This document shows, piece by piece, positions 35,201 to 43,900 of a stretch of DNA of 64,000 bases. Source of the stretch: an uncultured Lachnospiraceae bacterium (GTDB lineage Bacteria; Bacillota; Clostridia; Lachnospirales; Lachnospiraceae); contig CANQUC010000005.1 of NCBI GenBank assembly GCA_947626945.1, positions 16,300 through 80,299 on the forward strand, in the 5' to 3' direction. A model generated the notes under the pieces. It was not told the origin of the DNA. It ran no database searches and saw only the letters and a list, made by a program, of their open reading frames with translations. Within the stretch, counting starts at the first letter, position 1, and the number at the start of each line of letters is the position of its first letter. Both the position numbers and the translations under genes were made by a program.

Positions 35201-35226
35201 CAGACTGCGTGGAAGGCAGGGTCTGA
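32206..35226 (+). CDS. glycoside hydrolase family 2 protein (beta-galactosidase-like)
   Basis: This 1006-residue enzyme has a GH2 sugar-binding N domain (VGKWKAYYRTTF, YKARIYVNG), Ig-like middle, TIM barrel and extra C-terminal beta domains. The acid/base Glu is in TLINEP (near residue 484) and the nucleophile is probably in CGEYGAEGLD (near 588). GH2 members act on beta-galactosides, beta-mannosides or beta-glucuronides; I cannot choose from sequence. No signal peptide, so cytoplasmic. ATG 32206 follows AGAAAGGAAG; an in-frame ATG at 32212 is possible. It is 33 bp after the response regulator and 29 bp before the CE15-like gene. Confidence 0.85.
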   Translation: MTMANNDYFAEIATMQHPLGSTDKEVLPVKTAEVFFEKTGEQFPYGQVRVPQDISDEERFLQFRQDLRDLKEQYRPYLRNFLPETKNPETVELKEFLFRYLKKGEIFSELEKANDWEPVTIPDYRGPVGKWKAYYRTTFPARALKDREHGVLSFQCVDYKARIYVNGCYVGGHEGFFAPFSFDISDYLQEENQLIIEVENDVSILGEGPVLDGDKIYAATGPGWDDPALGWHHCPAGAGVFGKVSFSYRPEVFIDDIFVRPDIDRDCVELRLGVYNYSGDLRQDFDLQVKLLPKNFEEAFCVDFTARIQVAGPGSNEYRYHIPVKGYRLWEPEAPYLYGAVCTITQNGSLVTEKAGHFGMRKFVSDETTEPKGKFFFNNRPIVLRGANEMGHLQQCVMKGDFEQLTEDILIAKLCHNNYYRLTQRPVQEEIYDYMDMLGMFNQTDLPLFSYLRRPQVCQAVKQASEMEHLIRKHPSAIFVTLINEPVSMRRTEDPNSKFSKRFDLKGHRHLQRDELEAFFVAARKVIYIENPDRVIKNVEGDYDPPTTDGMPDFHCYTMWYSNHGVPIGKLYRGYLPPVKEGWMIGCGEYGAEGLDNENVMREYYPKEWMEKDEEGRWYPVNIVRQQTNGAHGDWYPEQTTVKDWIRESQKHQARATAMMTDAFRRRADILNHTAIHLLIDAWPAGWMKTIVCCDRTPKKAFYAYADSLIPLRINLRGDRSYLYSGETCHLEAWALNDTSYEEEVEMIATLSMDGQPLESFRLDTTAPAATAVCAGLIPLSMPQTNQPKELHVDAVMRKKDGTILNAERKELFVYPDRETMKGEGPLACIGEDAEKIAKIFGYELTDVEKADKILISAPEGYEEQIRKAVERGATAVLLTPDVSLSEYRFGDLQISTKKGPKLFIAMTNEKTDKYRFDMLYNAETDYIDFIGRKVIESNIPGEELVFTYGKSGADGRPAPKIHRPLAEKFSLGKGTMYVISLILKGRVGVNANLDQFLADCVEGRV

Positions 35227-35255
35227 CAGGAACAGAAAAGAGAGGATCTTATCAC

Positions 35256-36341
35256 ATGATTAAAGAAGAATTGGAAATCAGGCATCTTCCGAAACTTCTT
35301 GTAAGCGAAGACGGCACCAAGGTAGAAACGGTTCCCCAGTGGGAGCACAGACGGGAGGAGATCGTGGAAATCCTGGATAATTTCCTGATCGGCATTGAAC
35401 CTCAGCTGAAGCCTCATACAGAGGGAAAGATTGAGCGCACCGATGAAAACGCCATGGCAGGTAAAGCGGTTTACCATTTTGTGGACGTGGAGGTAGACAC
35501 GCTGGGAGGATTTTTCCAGTTCCCCATACATATGATCCTGCCCAAGCATGTGGAAAAGCCCCCGATGTTTTTCTACCTTTCCTTTGAGCCGGCTCTTGTC
35601 AATGAGTTCTGCCCGGTTGAGGAAATCCTGGATAACGGCTATGGAATCGTCAGCATGTATTATCAGGACATTGCGCCGGATACAGACAGCCGTTTTCTGA
35701 CCGGAGCCGCCAGACTTGCTCCCCGGAACAATTTCAACAGCTGGGGAACCATCGGCATGTGGGCATGGGCAGGTCACCGGGTAATGGATTATCTGCAGAC
35801 ACAAAGCGATCTGATCGACACGAACCGGATCGCCGTAGTGGGACATTCCCGTCTGGGCAAAACGTCTCTGTGGTGCGGGGCTACCGATCCCCGGTTTTCC
35901 ATGGTGATCACAAACGATTCCGGCGGCGCGGGCTCCGCGCTGTTCCGCGGGAAAAAGGGCGAGATGATCATGAACCTGAAGCACGGTTCTTCCAAGTATT
36001 GGTACTGCGGAAATTTCCTGGATTACGCAAGGAATGAGCGGCAGCTTCCTTTTGACCAGCATTTTGTGATGGCGCTTGTAGCTCCAAGATATCTTTATGT
36101 AAGCAGCGCCGAGCAGGACGAATGGGCGGATCCCCGCTCTGAGTTTCTGGGGGCAATGGCTTCCAATGAGGCATATGAACTGCTTGGAGAAAAAGGACTG
36201 GTGGCGCCGGATCGCTTCCCGGTACCGGGAGATACGTTCCATGAGGGAAAGATCGGTTATCATATGCGCCCCGGCACTCATTTTCTGAGCCGCTATGACT
36301 GGGAAAAATTTATGGATTACAGAAAACTGCACGGCTGCTGA
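35256..36341 (+). CDS. glucuronoyl esterase-like (CE15-type) alpha/beta hydrolase
   Basis: This 361-residue hydrolase has the nucleophile motif GHSRLGK (Ser near residue 197), typical of CE15 4-O-methyl-glucuronoyl esterases (G-C-S-R-x-G-K), a catalytic acid region SSAEQDEWADPRSE, and a late RPGTHFLSRYDWEKF containing the His. CE15 enzymes cut the ester between glucuronic acid on xylan and lignin. Most are secreted, but no signal peptide is seen here, which is unusual and suggests action on imported oligosaccharides or another ester. Within the GH island, with an 8-bp inverted repeat just past its stop. Confidence 0.75.
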   Translation: MIKEELEIRHLPKLLVSEDGTKVETVPQWEHRREEIVEILDNFLIGIEPQLKPHTEGKIERTDENAMAGKAVYHFVDVEVDTLGGFFQFPIHMILPKHVEKPPMFFYLSFEPALVNEFCPVEEILDNGYGIVSMYYQDIAPDTDSRFLTGAARLAPRNNFNSWGTIGMWAWAGHRVMDYLQTQSDLIDTNRIAVVGHSRLGKTSLWCGATDPRFSMVITNDSGGAGSALFRGKKGEMIMNLKHGSSKYWYCGNFLDYARNERQLPFDQHFVMALVAPRYLYVSSAEQDEWADPRSEFLGAMASNEAYELLGEKGLVAPDRFPVPGDTFHEGKIGYHMRPGTHFLSRYDWEKFMDYRKLHGC

Positions 36342-36407
36342 CGCACCGTGCAGATTCTTTATAAACGGTTTTTAAAGGACGCTTTCAACCTGTGAAAGGA
36401 GGGCATC

Positions 36408-38687
36408 ATGAAACATATCATCGCGCTGAAAAAGGCGGCGAAAACATGGGAAGAGGGGCTGCCTCTGGGAAACGGACGGCTTGGCGCCACCATTCTTGGA
36501 AAGATCAACGAAGAGGTGATCACCATCAATGAGGAGACCATCTGGTACGGCCCGTTCCGGGATCGGAAAAATCCGGACTGTCTGGGGCAGATTGACCGGA
36601 TCCGGCAGCTGCTTCTGGATGGAGAAGTGCAGAAAGCCCAGTTCCTGGCAAAAATGGCCATGACCTCCACGCCAAAATATATGAACCCTTATCAGCCGGC
36701 GGGAGATCTGAAGATCCAGTTCCCGGGACATCTGGCAAAACGCACCGCAAACAGGGCCTGCTATCTGGATCTGGACGACGGGATTGCCTGGGTGAAGTAT
36801 GATCTGGAAGGGGCCTCCTACGGGCGGGAGCATTTTGTAAGTCAGAAGTACAATGTATTTGTCACAAAGCTGACCTGCAGTGAAAAAGGCAGGCTGACCA
36901 TCAGCGCCAATCTGAACCGAAAGCCCTTTGAGGAAAACACAGAGGCGCTGGATGATCATACTGTGTGCAATTACGGACAGTGCGGACCCGGCGGCGTTCA
37001 TTACTTTACCGCCCTTCGCATGGCGGCAAAAGGCGGACAGGTACATACCATGGGCGATTTCGTCTATGTGGAGGACGCGGATGAGGTATACCTGTATGTC
37101 ACGGCACAGACAGACTTTGGCGGGGTTTCCGATTATCGGGAACAGTGTCTCAAAAGACTGGATAACGCGGAGGCGGCAGGACCGGATGTGATGGAACAGG
37201 CTCACCTGGACTGGTACCACAGCCTGAATGAGCGGGTAAACCTGGAGATCAACGGCTGCGCAACAGACCAACGGCCGGTGGAAGTCCAGCTGCAGGAGCT
37301 GATCAGCGGAGAGGCAGAGCAAAGCGATTACCTGACGGTGCTGTTGTTTGCCTTTGCCAAATATCTGATGATCTCCAGCTCCTATGACTGTCAGCTGCCC
37401 GCCAATCTGCAGGGAATCTGGAACGGGGAGTATGTTCCGCCCTGGCAAAGTGAATTTACCATCAACATCAATACGGAGATGAATTACTGGATGGCGGAAA
37501 AATGCCATCTGCCGGAATGTCACCTGCCTCTGTTTGACCTGGTGGACCGCCTGGCGGAAAACGGAAAGAAGACCGCCCGGGATCTTTACGGCTGCCGGGG
37601 CTTTGTGGCTCATCACAATACAAATCTCTGGGCAAATACAGATCCGGAGGGGATCATGGACGCCTCCCCCTTCTGGGTTATGGGCGGCGCATGGCTGTCT
37701 CTGCATCTGTATGAGCATTATCTTTACACCGAAGACAAAGAATTTCTGGGGACACGGGCGCTTCCCGTTATGAGAGAGGCCATCCGCTTTTTTGAGGACT
37801 ACCTGTATGAAATGCCGGACGGCACTCTGGTGACAGGGCCAAGCGTTTCTCCGGAAAATTCCTATATCTCTAAGATCGGGATCAAAGGCGCGCTGTGTAT
37901 GGGCCCTACCATGGACAGCATGATCCTGCGGCAGCTGTTTACCTGGTATCTGGAAGGCTGCGGGATCCTGAACGGGGAAGACGGTGGGGTCTACCCGGCG
38001 CTTTTTGCCGACAAAGAGGACCAGGAAAAGATCCGGCATATGCTGGAGCGGCTGCCAAAGACAAAGGTGGGCTCCGACGGACGGGTGATGGAGTGGCAGG
38101 AAGAATATGAGGAGCCGGAGCCGGGCCACCGGCACATCTCCCACATGTACGGCCTGTATCCCGGCAACGAGATCACCGCGGACAAGCCGGAGCTGTTTGA
38201 AGGGGCAAAAAAGACCATTGAGGCCCGTTTGAGCCACGGCGGCGGCCACACCGGCTGGAGCCGGGCATGGATCGCCTGCTTTTTCGCCAGGCTGCGGGAC
38301 GGGGAAAAAGTATTGGAAAACATCAACGGACTGCTGAAAAAGTCCATCAAGATCAACCTGTACGATACCCATCCTCCATTCCAGATCGACGGAAACTTTG
38401 GAATCGCCTCCGCCATTCTGGAATCGCTGGTGCAGTCCCACAACGGCTGTATCGATCTGCTTCCGGCTCTGCCGAAAGCGTGGAAAAGGGGCCGCCTTAC
38501 CGGCATCCGCCTGCGGGGAGCCATTACCTGTGACCTTGCCTGGGACGAGGGCAGGGTCACAAGCTGTGTGCTGACGGCGGACAGTGAAAAACAGAACGTC
38601 ATTGTAAAATGGGACGGCGGGACCATTCGGACAGACCTGCCGGCAGGCGAAAAGGTAGCTGTGGTGGAAAGGAAAGAAGCGGTATGA
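36408..38687 (+). CDS. glycoside hydrolase family 95 (alpha-L-fucosidase-like)
   Basis: This 759-residue protein matches GH95: N-terminal WEEGLPLGNGRLGATILG with NEETIWYG, and the (alpha/alpha)6 barrel with HHNTNLWANTDPEGIM, SPENSY and DTHPPFQIDGNFG, the last carrying the catalytic Asp region. GH95 enzymes usually remove alpha-1,2-linked fucose (or galactose) from plant or host glycans with inversion. Start ATG 36408 follows AAAGGAGGG. No signal peptide, so intracellular. The 3' end overlaps the VanZ-like gene as ATGA. Confidence 0.9.
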   Translation: MKHIIALKKAAKTWEEGLPLGNGRLGATILGKINEEVITINEETIWYGPFRDRKNPDCLGQIDRIRQLLLDGEVQKAQFLAKMAMTSTPKYMNPYQPAGDLKIQFPGHLAKRTANRACYLDLDDGIAWVKYDLEGASYGREHFVSQKYNVFVTKLTCSEKGRLTISANLNRKPFEENTEALDDHTVCNYGQCGPGGVHYFTALRMAAKGGQVHTMGDFVYVEDADEVYLYVTAQTDFGGVSDYREQCLKRLDNAEAAGPDVMEQAHLDWYHSLNERVNLEINGCATDQRPVEVQLQELISGEAEQSDYLTVLLFAFAKYLMISSSYDCQLPANLQGIWNGEYVPPWQSEFTININTEMNYWMAEKCHLPECHLPLFDLVDRLAENGKKTARDLYGCRGFVAHHNTNLWANTDPEGIMDASPFWVMGGAWLSLHLYEHYLYTEDKEFLGTRALPVMREAIRFFEDYLYEMPDGTLVTGPSVSPENSYISKIGIKGALCMGPTMDSMILRQLFTWYLEGCGILNGEDGGVYPALFADKEDQEKIRHMLERLPKTKVGSDGRVMEWQEEYEEPEPGHRHISHMYGLYPGNEITADKPELFEGAKKTIEARLSHGGGHTGWSRAWIACFFARLRDGEKVLENINGLLKKSIKINLYDTHPPFQIDGNFGIASAILESLVQSHNGCIDLLPALPKAWKRGRLTGIRLRGAITCDLAWDEGRVTSCVLTADSEKQNVIVKWDGGTIRTDLPAGEKVAVVERKEAV

Positions 38688-39181
38688 CAGGCCGGAAAAA
38701 GGACTGGCGGAACGGATGCAGGATTCTCATAAAAATCAGTGTAATCTTTTATCTGCCCGCACTGCTGTTTATCCTGTTTGTTTTTGGAAGAAGTGATCGC
38801 TACGGGGCAGAGGGCAGCTTTCTGCAGTTTGTCAGATACAATACGAATCTGGTGCCTTTCAGAACCATCGGGGAATATTTCAGATCCCTTGCCGGAAACA
38901 CGCAAAATTACGATATCCCCGTAAAGAATCTCCTGGGAAATTTGCTGCTGTTTCTGCCCATGGGCGTATATCTTCCCCTGTTTTTCAAAAAGGCGCAGAG
39001 GTTTTGGGTCTATGTTCTGGTGATGCTGGGACTGCTGTTTTTGGTGGAATTGTTTCAGCTGATTACGCGAAGCGGCAGCTTCGACGTGGATGATATGATT
39101 TTAAATTTCCTGGGCGCCTGTATGGGATTTGGGCTGTATGGGGCAGGGCGAAAAGCGCTTTGGCGTTTTGGACGGCCCTGA
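38684..39181 (+). CDS. VanZ-like family membrane protein, second copy
   Basis: This 165-residue membrane protein starts at the ATGA overlap with the GH95 gene. It has four likely helices, GNLLLFLPMGVYLPL and FLVELFQLITRSGSFDVDD, NFLGACMGFGLY, which are hallmarks of the VanZ family. Coupling to a fucosidase gene is odd: VanZ proteins have no known tie to glycan breakdown. The upstream extension of the frame into GH95 was rejected. Not closely alike to the VanZ-like protein at 26.5 kb. Confidence 0.8.
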   Translation: MTGRKKDWRNGCRILIKISVIFYLPALLFILFVFGRSDRYGAEGSFLQFVRYNTNLVPFRTIGEYFRSLAGNTQNYDIPVKNLLGNLLLFLPMGVYLPLFFKKAQRFWVYVLVMLGLLFLVELFQLITRSGSFDVDDMILNFLGACMGFGLYGAGRKALWRFGRP

Positions 39182-39264
39182 CGCCTGGCGGCCGGACTGA
39201 AACGGCAGTTTCCCTTACAGAGACATAGGCAGATTGGAGCGCAAACGCTCGGATTGGAGATTTT

Positions 39265-40272
39265 ATGGAACAACTGCTTTCGGTGATCGTACCGGTATAC
39301 AATGGAGAAAAAACCATTTCCCGCTGTGTAAAAAGCATTCTGGCATCCACCTTTCAAAATCTTGAGGTGCTTGTTGTGAACGACGGTTCCACAGACGGAA
39401 CCGCCTCCGTGGTGGAAGCCATTGCCGAAAAGGATCCAAGGGTGATTTTGATCTCCACGGAAAACGGCGGCGTGGCAAAGGCGAGAAACACCGGACTTGC
39501 CCGCGCAAAGGGATGTTTCATCGGGTTTGTGGACGCCGACGATTTCATTTCTCCGGATATGTACCAGACCATGGCAGACGCCATGGGGGAAGACTGCGAC
39601 ATGGTGATCTGCGGCAGCTATCACTGCGACGGAGACGGAAACGTCACCGACCGGAATCCGGCAAACTTAAAAGGATACAGAAAAAACTGCCCGAAAGAAG
39701 CGCTGGACAGCGTAATCTATGAACATACGACCATGGCCGTATGGAGCAAGTTGTTTAGAAGCAGCCGGATCAAAAAAGAAGACGGCACCCTTGCCCTGTC
39801 TTTCCGGCAGGATCTGGTCAATTATGAGGACCTGGTGTTTGTCAGCGAATATGTTTCCCGCTGCAGCGGATACATTGAGCTGATCCCGTTTCGGCTGTAT
39901 TATTACTGTTTCAGCCAGGGAAGCCTTTCGGGAAAGACTGTTCCCCCTGAAAATCTGAAAACAGGCCTGACCTATCTGACCGATCTGTGCGGCCGGTTCC
40001 CGGAAGGAAGCCTGTCCGCTCCCAAATTATTTTATCTGGAAACCTTTCTCAAATACTGGTATATCCAGGTGATCCGCCACAGGGAATATAAAAAGCTGCG
40101 GGACATTCCGGAAAACCGTCTGCTTCTGGAGGAGATCAGGCGGTACTACAGTCTGTACAAATCCGCTCCAAACGTGGCCTTTTACAAAAAGCTCACCGCG
40201 GCTGTGCTGACGGCCCATCCCGCTTTGACCTTTTTCCTTGTAAAGACTGTGCGGCGGTTTGTCAAGCTGTAG
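39265..40272 (+). CDS. family 2 glycosyltransferase
   Basis: This 335-residue enzyme has the GT2 GT-A fold: LLSVIVPVYNGEKTISRCV at the start, VVNDGSTDGT and the metal-binding GFVDADDFIS. The rest is variable and predicted to define the acceptor. It likely adds a sugar to a surface polysaccharide, not to degraded oligosaccharides, so it is out of place among the glycosidases. An 83-bp gap separates it from the VanZ-like gene; a direct repeat GATTGGAG flanks a GAGCG...CGCTC hairpin there (about 39233-39259). Confidence 0.9.
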   Translation: MEQLLSVIVPVYNGEKTISRCVKSILASTFQNLEVLVVNDGSTDGTASVVEAIAEKDPRVILISTENGGVAKARNTGLARAKGCFIGFVDADDFISPDMYQTMADAMGEDCDMVICGSYHCDGDGNVTDRNPANLKGYRKNCPKEALDSVIYEHTTMAVWSKLFRSSRIKKEDGTLALSFRQDLVNYEDLVFVSEYVSRCSGYIELIPFRLYYYCFSQGSLSGKTVPPENLKTGLTYLTDLCGRFPEGSLSAPKLFYLETFLKYWYIQVIRHREYKKLRDIPENRLLLEEIRRYYSLYKSAPNVAFYKKLTAAVLTAHPALTFFLVKTVRRFVKL

Positions 40273-40307
40273 TCCGGAATCACGAAGATTTGGCGAAAAG
40301 GTTGGGA

Positions 40308-40335
40308 TTGTCATTTCCTGAAATTATAGTATAAT
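40308..40335 (+). promoter_or_regulatory. sigma-A promoter upstream of GH29 gene
   Basis: TTGTCA (40308-40313) and a consensus TATAAT (40330-40335) are 16 bp apart, 51 bp before the GH29 start. This marks a second transcription unit in the glycan island: GH29, GH42 and GH31. Confidence 0.75.
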
Positions 40336-40385
40336 ATTCATAGATTATGGATTGATTTGAAACTGCATCAGTGAGGAGGAAAACC

Positions 40386-41747
40386 ATGGCGGAAAAGAAA
40401 AAACCGAGAGAGATGACCGGAGCGGAGCTGGCGTCCATGTTAAAGAGCAGCATCAATTTTAAAAGCCTGGGAGGACTGCGCTGCCCGGAACTGAATCTGT
40501 CGGCGGAAGATATGCAGTGGTGGCGCGACGCCAAGATCGGCATGTTCGTCCACTGGGGTCTGTATTCCATTTTGGGACGGGGCGAATGGGTGCGCCACAA
40601 CGAGCAGATCCCCTGGGAGGAATACTGCGCCCTTGCGGATGAGTTTGATCCCCAGGACTTTGACATGCACCAGTGGACAAGCCTGGCCAGGGATTTTGGA
40701 GCCAACTACATGGTCATGGTTACAAGGCATCATGACGGTTTTGCCCTTTGGGACAGTCCCGGAAGCTATCAGGGATTTACAAGCTACAATACCGCTTCCC
40801 ACAGAGATTTTGTGCGGGAATATACCGACGCCGCCAGAGAGGCGGGGCTTCGGGTAGGGCTTTATTATTCCCCTATGGACTGGCGGTTTCCCGGTTATTT
40901 TGACCCGAAAGGAGAGCAGGATCCCGCCAACGCCCAAAGCGCCCTGCGCATGAAAAAACAGTGTTACGATCAGGTAGAGGAGCTTTGCAGCAAATACGGC
41001 CCCATTGACATTTTGTGGTACGACGGGGCATGGCTTGCCCACAGCGGCAGCGATACTACCAGCTCCTGGCTCTGGGAACCGGTAAAGCTGAACAAAATGG
41101 CAAGGAAATATAATCCGAAAATGATCATGAATCCCCGCTCCGGATGGGAAGGAAACTTTTACTGCGACGAAGGCTCACATCAGATCACCGGCGGTATTGT
41201 GCCGGTGCCCTGGGAGAAAAACATGTGCGTCTGCAGCGGTACTTCCTGGGGCTGGATGGCAGACGATCCGGTGTCGGATTTTGACTGGCTCATCAAGATG
41301 ATCGTGGACGTAGTGTGCAGAGACGGCAACATGCTTATGAACGTAGGCCCCGACCGGAACGGACATGTGCCGGACGCGGTGCAGGCCCGTATGCGGGAGA
41401 TCGGACAGTGGCTGCGGGAAAACGGGGAGACCATTTACAAGACCAGAGGGGGCCCCATAGAGCCGGTGGACAACGTGTACGGCGCCACCTACCGGGACAA
41501 CCAGATCTTTTTACATATTACGGATACAAAGGCTTTCGCAAAGGAAACCCTGCCCAAGCTGCCATATTCTGTTGAGCGTTGTACTTACAAGGGACAGCCG
41601 GTGCGGTTTTCCCAGCAGGAGGGCGTCCTTTCCGTTACATTGCCGGAGGGCATCCCGGCGGAGGCGGACACCATCATCACCATTACGCTGAAGGAAAATG
41701 TGAAGCCTGCCGATCATGGGGACATTCATTTTACGGGAAAGGAATAA
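40386..41747 (+). CDS. glycoside hydrolase family 29 alpha-L-fucosidase
   Basis: This 453-residue protein has GH29 blocks KIGMFVHWGLYSILG, TRHHDGFALWDS and ILWYDGAW, where the Asp of YDG is the usual nucleophile. GH29 removes alpha-fucose with retention. ATG 40386 follows GAGGAGGAAAACC; the earlier frame start at 40371 is GTG and has no site. No signal peptide, hence cytoplasmic. With GH95 it gives two fucosidases of different mechanism in one island, presumably for different linkages. A separate promoter precedes it. Confidence 0.9.
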   Translation: MAEKKKPREMTGAELASMLKSSINFKSLGGLRCPELNLSAEDMQWWRDAKIGMFVHWGLYSILGRGEWVRHNEQIPWEEYCALADEFDPQDFDMHQWTSLARDFGANYMVMVTRHHDGFALWDSPGSYQGFTSYNTASHRDFVREYTDAAREAGLRVGLYYSPMDWRFPGYFDPKGEQDPANAQSALRMKKQCYDQVEELCSKYGPIDILWYDGAWLAHSGSDTTSSWLWEPVKLNKMARKYNPKMIMNPRSGWEGNFYCDEGSHQITGGIVPVPWEKNMCVCSGTSWGWMADDPVSDFDWLIKMIVDVVCRDGNMLMNVGPDRNGHVPDAVQARMREIGQWLRENGETIYKTRGGPIEPVDNVYGATYRDNQIFLHITDTKAFAKETLPKLPYSVERCTYKGQPVRFSQQEGVLSVTLPEGIPAEADTIITITLKENVKPADHGDIHFTGKE

Positions 41748-41807
41748 AAACGTCACCGGCGAGGGACTGTCGCTTTACAGGAAAACAATCATTTGGAGGA
41801 ACCAGTT

Positions 41808-43877
41808 ATGATGTTATACGGCGTATCTTATTACCCGGAACATAAGACAAAAGAGGAGCTGCAGCATGACCTGAAGCTGCTGGCGGAGTCCGGCATCAAC
41901 ACGGTGCGGATGGGCGAATTTGCCTGGTGCCGCTGGGAGCCGGAGGAAGGCCGATATGAAACTGCCTGGATGGACGAAACGGTGGAATATCTTGGGCAGC
42001 ATGGCATTCGAACCATCATCTGCACCCCCACTGCCTGCCCTCCGGCCTGGATGATCGAAAAGCATCCGGATATTTTATATACGGACAACCGGGGCGTGGT
42101 ACGGCCCTTTGGGGGACGGCGCCACTATTGCTACAACAACCGGACATACCGGGAATACTCCAGAAAGATTGCCCGGATGCTGGGAGAGCATTACGGAAAA
42201 AATCCCTATGTGGCCGGGTTTCAGATTGACAATGAACCGGCCCAGGAGGGAACCGGCCGCTGTCACTGCGCTTTCTGCAATCTGCAGTTTCAGAAATATC
42301 TGGAAAAGAAGTATGGCACCATAGAGCAGTTTAACAGGCGCAGCGGCGGAATTTTCTGGTCTCAGGAATATACCGGCTTCCATCAGGTAAACATCCCGGT
42401 AAACACCATTGAAACAGGGGCCATGGAAAGCATTAAGAATTACTATGAAAATCCTACGGTCCGTCTGGAATTTGAACGGTTTGCCAGCGAATGCCAGATT
42501 GAATATCAGAATATTCAGGCGCGGGAGCTGAAAGCGTGCACCGACTATCCGGTGACCACCAATGCCACAGGCCTTGCCACCAACAGCATTGATTATTACC
42601 GGAGCACAAAGACGCTGGACAATTATGCCTTTGATTCTTATCCGGAGCTGCGGGACGCGGAGGTGGATTCTTTCCCCTACGCCTTTGCCAGAGGGGTTAA
42701 GGACGGCGCTCCTTTCTGGGTTATGGAATTTATGTCCGGAGGCGGGCACCGTTTCTCCGGCAGCGGCAGAAGACAGCCAAACCCGGGAGCCCTGAAGCAG
42801 GCGGTACTGCAGTCCTACGCTTACGGGGCGGAGCTGATGCTCCATTTTCAGTTCCGCACGTTCCCCTTTGGAGCGGAACAGTTAAACTATGCCATTGTGG
42901 ACATGGACGGCGTGCCCAGAAGACGTTATTATGAAATGCAGGAGACGGCGGCGCTGCTGAAAAAGCTGGAGCCTTATCAGTGCGCCGGCTTTGACAATCA
43001 GGTGGCCATATGTGTGGATTACGATGTACACTGGGCTTTGCGGATCAAGCCGGTAAATGATCCGGAATTCCGGTATTTTGATTTTTGCGGCAGGCTGTAC
43101 CACAGTCTGGAGGCAAACGGGGTCAACGCGGATGTGATCTCCTACGACGGAGATTTCTCTGATTATAAGATGGTGATTTTGCCCAGCGCGTTTGTACTGC
43201 CAGAGCGGTACCGGCAGAAATGCAAGGATTATGTGGCAGGGGGAGGCGTACTGGTGGGTACTTTCCTGACCAGCGCCAAAAATCAGGACAATGTAGGTTA
43301 TACGGAGACGCTTCCTGCCGGACTGACGGATCTGTTTGGGGTAACGGTGGAGGAAGTGGAGCCTGTCTTTGACAGCAACCGGGCTGCGGTTCGGGTAGAC
43401 GTGCTGGGGGAGTATGTGGATACCATTGACCGGGACTGGTGTGATCTTCTGGCGCCGGTGCCGGTGGATTCTCCTTTGGCGGTGCCTCCCGCAGGCGCGG
43501 AATTTGAGGAGGCGGAAATGATCGGCAACTATGTGGATTCCTACAAGGCCGGTCAGGGCATTATTTCAAAGCACCCTTACGGAAAAGGAACCGCCTATTA
43601 TCTTGGCACCGGTATTGGAAAGGAAGCGCTGGACGCGCTTTTTGACCGGATCTGCGCGGAGCAGGGGATTTTTGAAAATCCGTTTCCCAATATGGAAAGG
43701 GTGCAGATAGTCCGCAGGATTTATGAGGGAAAAAATCTTTACTACATTCTGAATTTCTCAGGAGAGGATAAGACCATTCCCCTGCAGGAGGCTTATACGG
43801 ACTGTCTCACCGGTCAGACGGCGGAAGGCCGGATCGAGATTCCCTCCGTGGGATACAGCGTTCTTCTGGAGCTGTAA
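41808..43877 (+). CDS. glycoside hydrolase family 42 beta-galactosidase
   Basis: This 689-residue GH42 enzyme begins MMLYGVSYYPEHKTKEE, with the catalytic acid in GFQIDNEPAQ and the nucleophile block WVMEFMSG later on, and four GH42 type cysteines (CHCAFC) in a zinc site. GH42 enzymes cleave beta-galactosides, often intracellularly on imported oligosaccharides. Start ATG 41808 follows TTGGAGGA. It precedes GH31 by a 1-base overlap region (the GH31 frame opens at 43877) and shares its transcript. No signal peptide. Confidence 0.92.
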   Translation: MMLYGVSYYPEHKTKEELQHDLKLLAESGINTVRMGEFAWCRWEPEEGRYETAWMDETVEYLGQHGIRTIICTPTACPPAWMIEKHPDILYTDNRGVVRPFGGRRHYCYNNRTYREYSRKIARMLGEHYGKNPYVAGFQIDNEPAQEGTGRCHCAFCNLQFQKYLEKKYGTIEQFNRRSGGIFWSQEYTGFHQVNIPVNTIETGAMESIKNYYENPTVRLEFERFASECQIEYQNIQARELKACTDYPVTTNATGLATNSIDYYRSTKTLDNYAFDSYPELRDAEVDSFPYAFARGVKDGAPFWVMEFMSGGGHRFSGSGRRQPNPGALKQAVLQSYAYGAELMLHFQFRTFPFGAEQLNYAIVDMDGVPRRRYYEMQETAALLKKLEPYQCAGFDNQVAICVDYDVHWALRIKPVNDPEFRYFDFCGRLYHSLEANGVNADVISYDGDFSDYKMVILPSAFVLPERYRQKCKDYVAGGGVLVGTFLTSAKNQDNVGYTETLPAGLTDLFGVTVEEVEPVFDSNRAAVRVDVLGEYVDTIDRDWCDLLAPVPVDSPLAVPPAGAEFEEAEMIGNYVDSYKAGQGIISKHPYGKGTAYYLGTGIGKEALDALFDRICAEQGIFENPFPNMERVQIVRRIYEGKNLYYILNFSGEDKTIPLQEAYTDCLTGQTAEGRIEIPSVGYSVLLEL

Positions 43878-43900
43878 TGAGGAAGAAAGGGGAAGATGAC

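Noticed and set aside
36327..36353. Terminator between CE15-like and GH95 genes
   Set aside because: CTGCACGG/CCGTGCAG form an 8-bp stem with a long loop, but only ATTCTTT follows, so termination would be weak; not listed.
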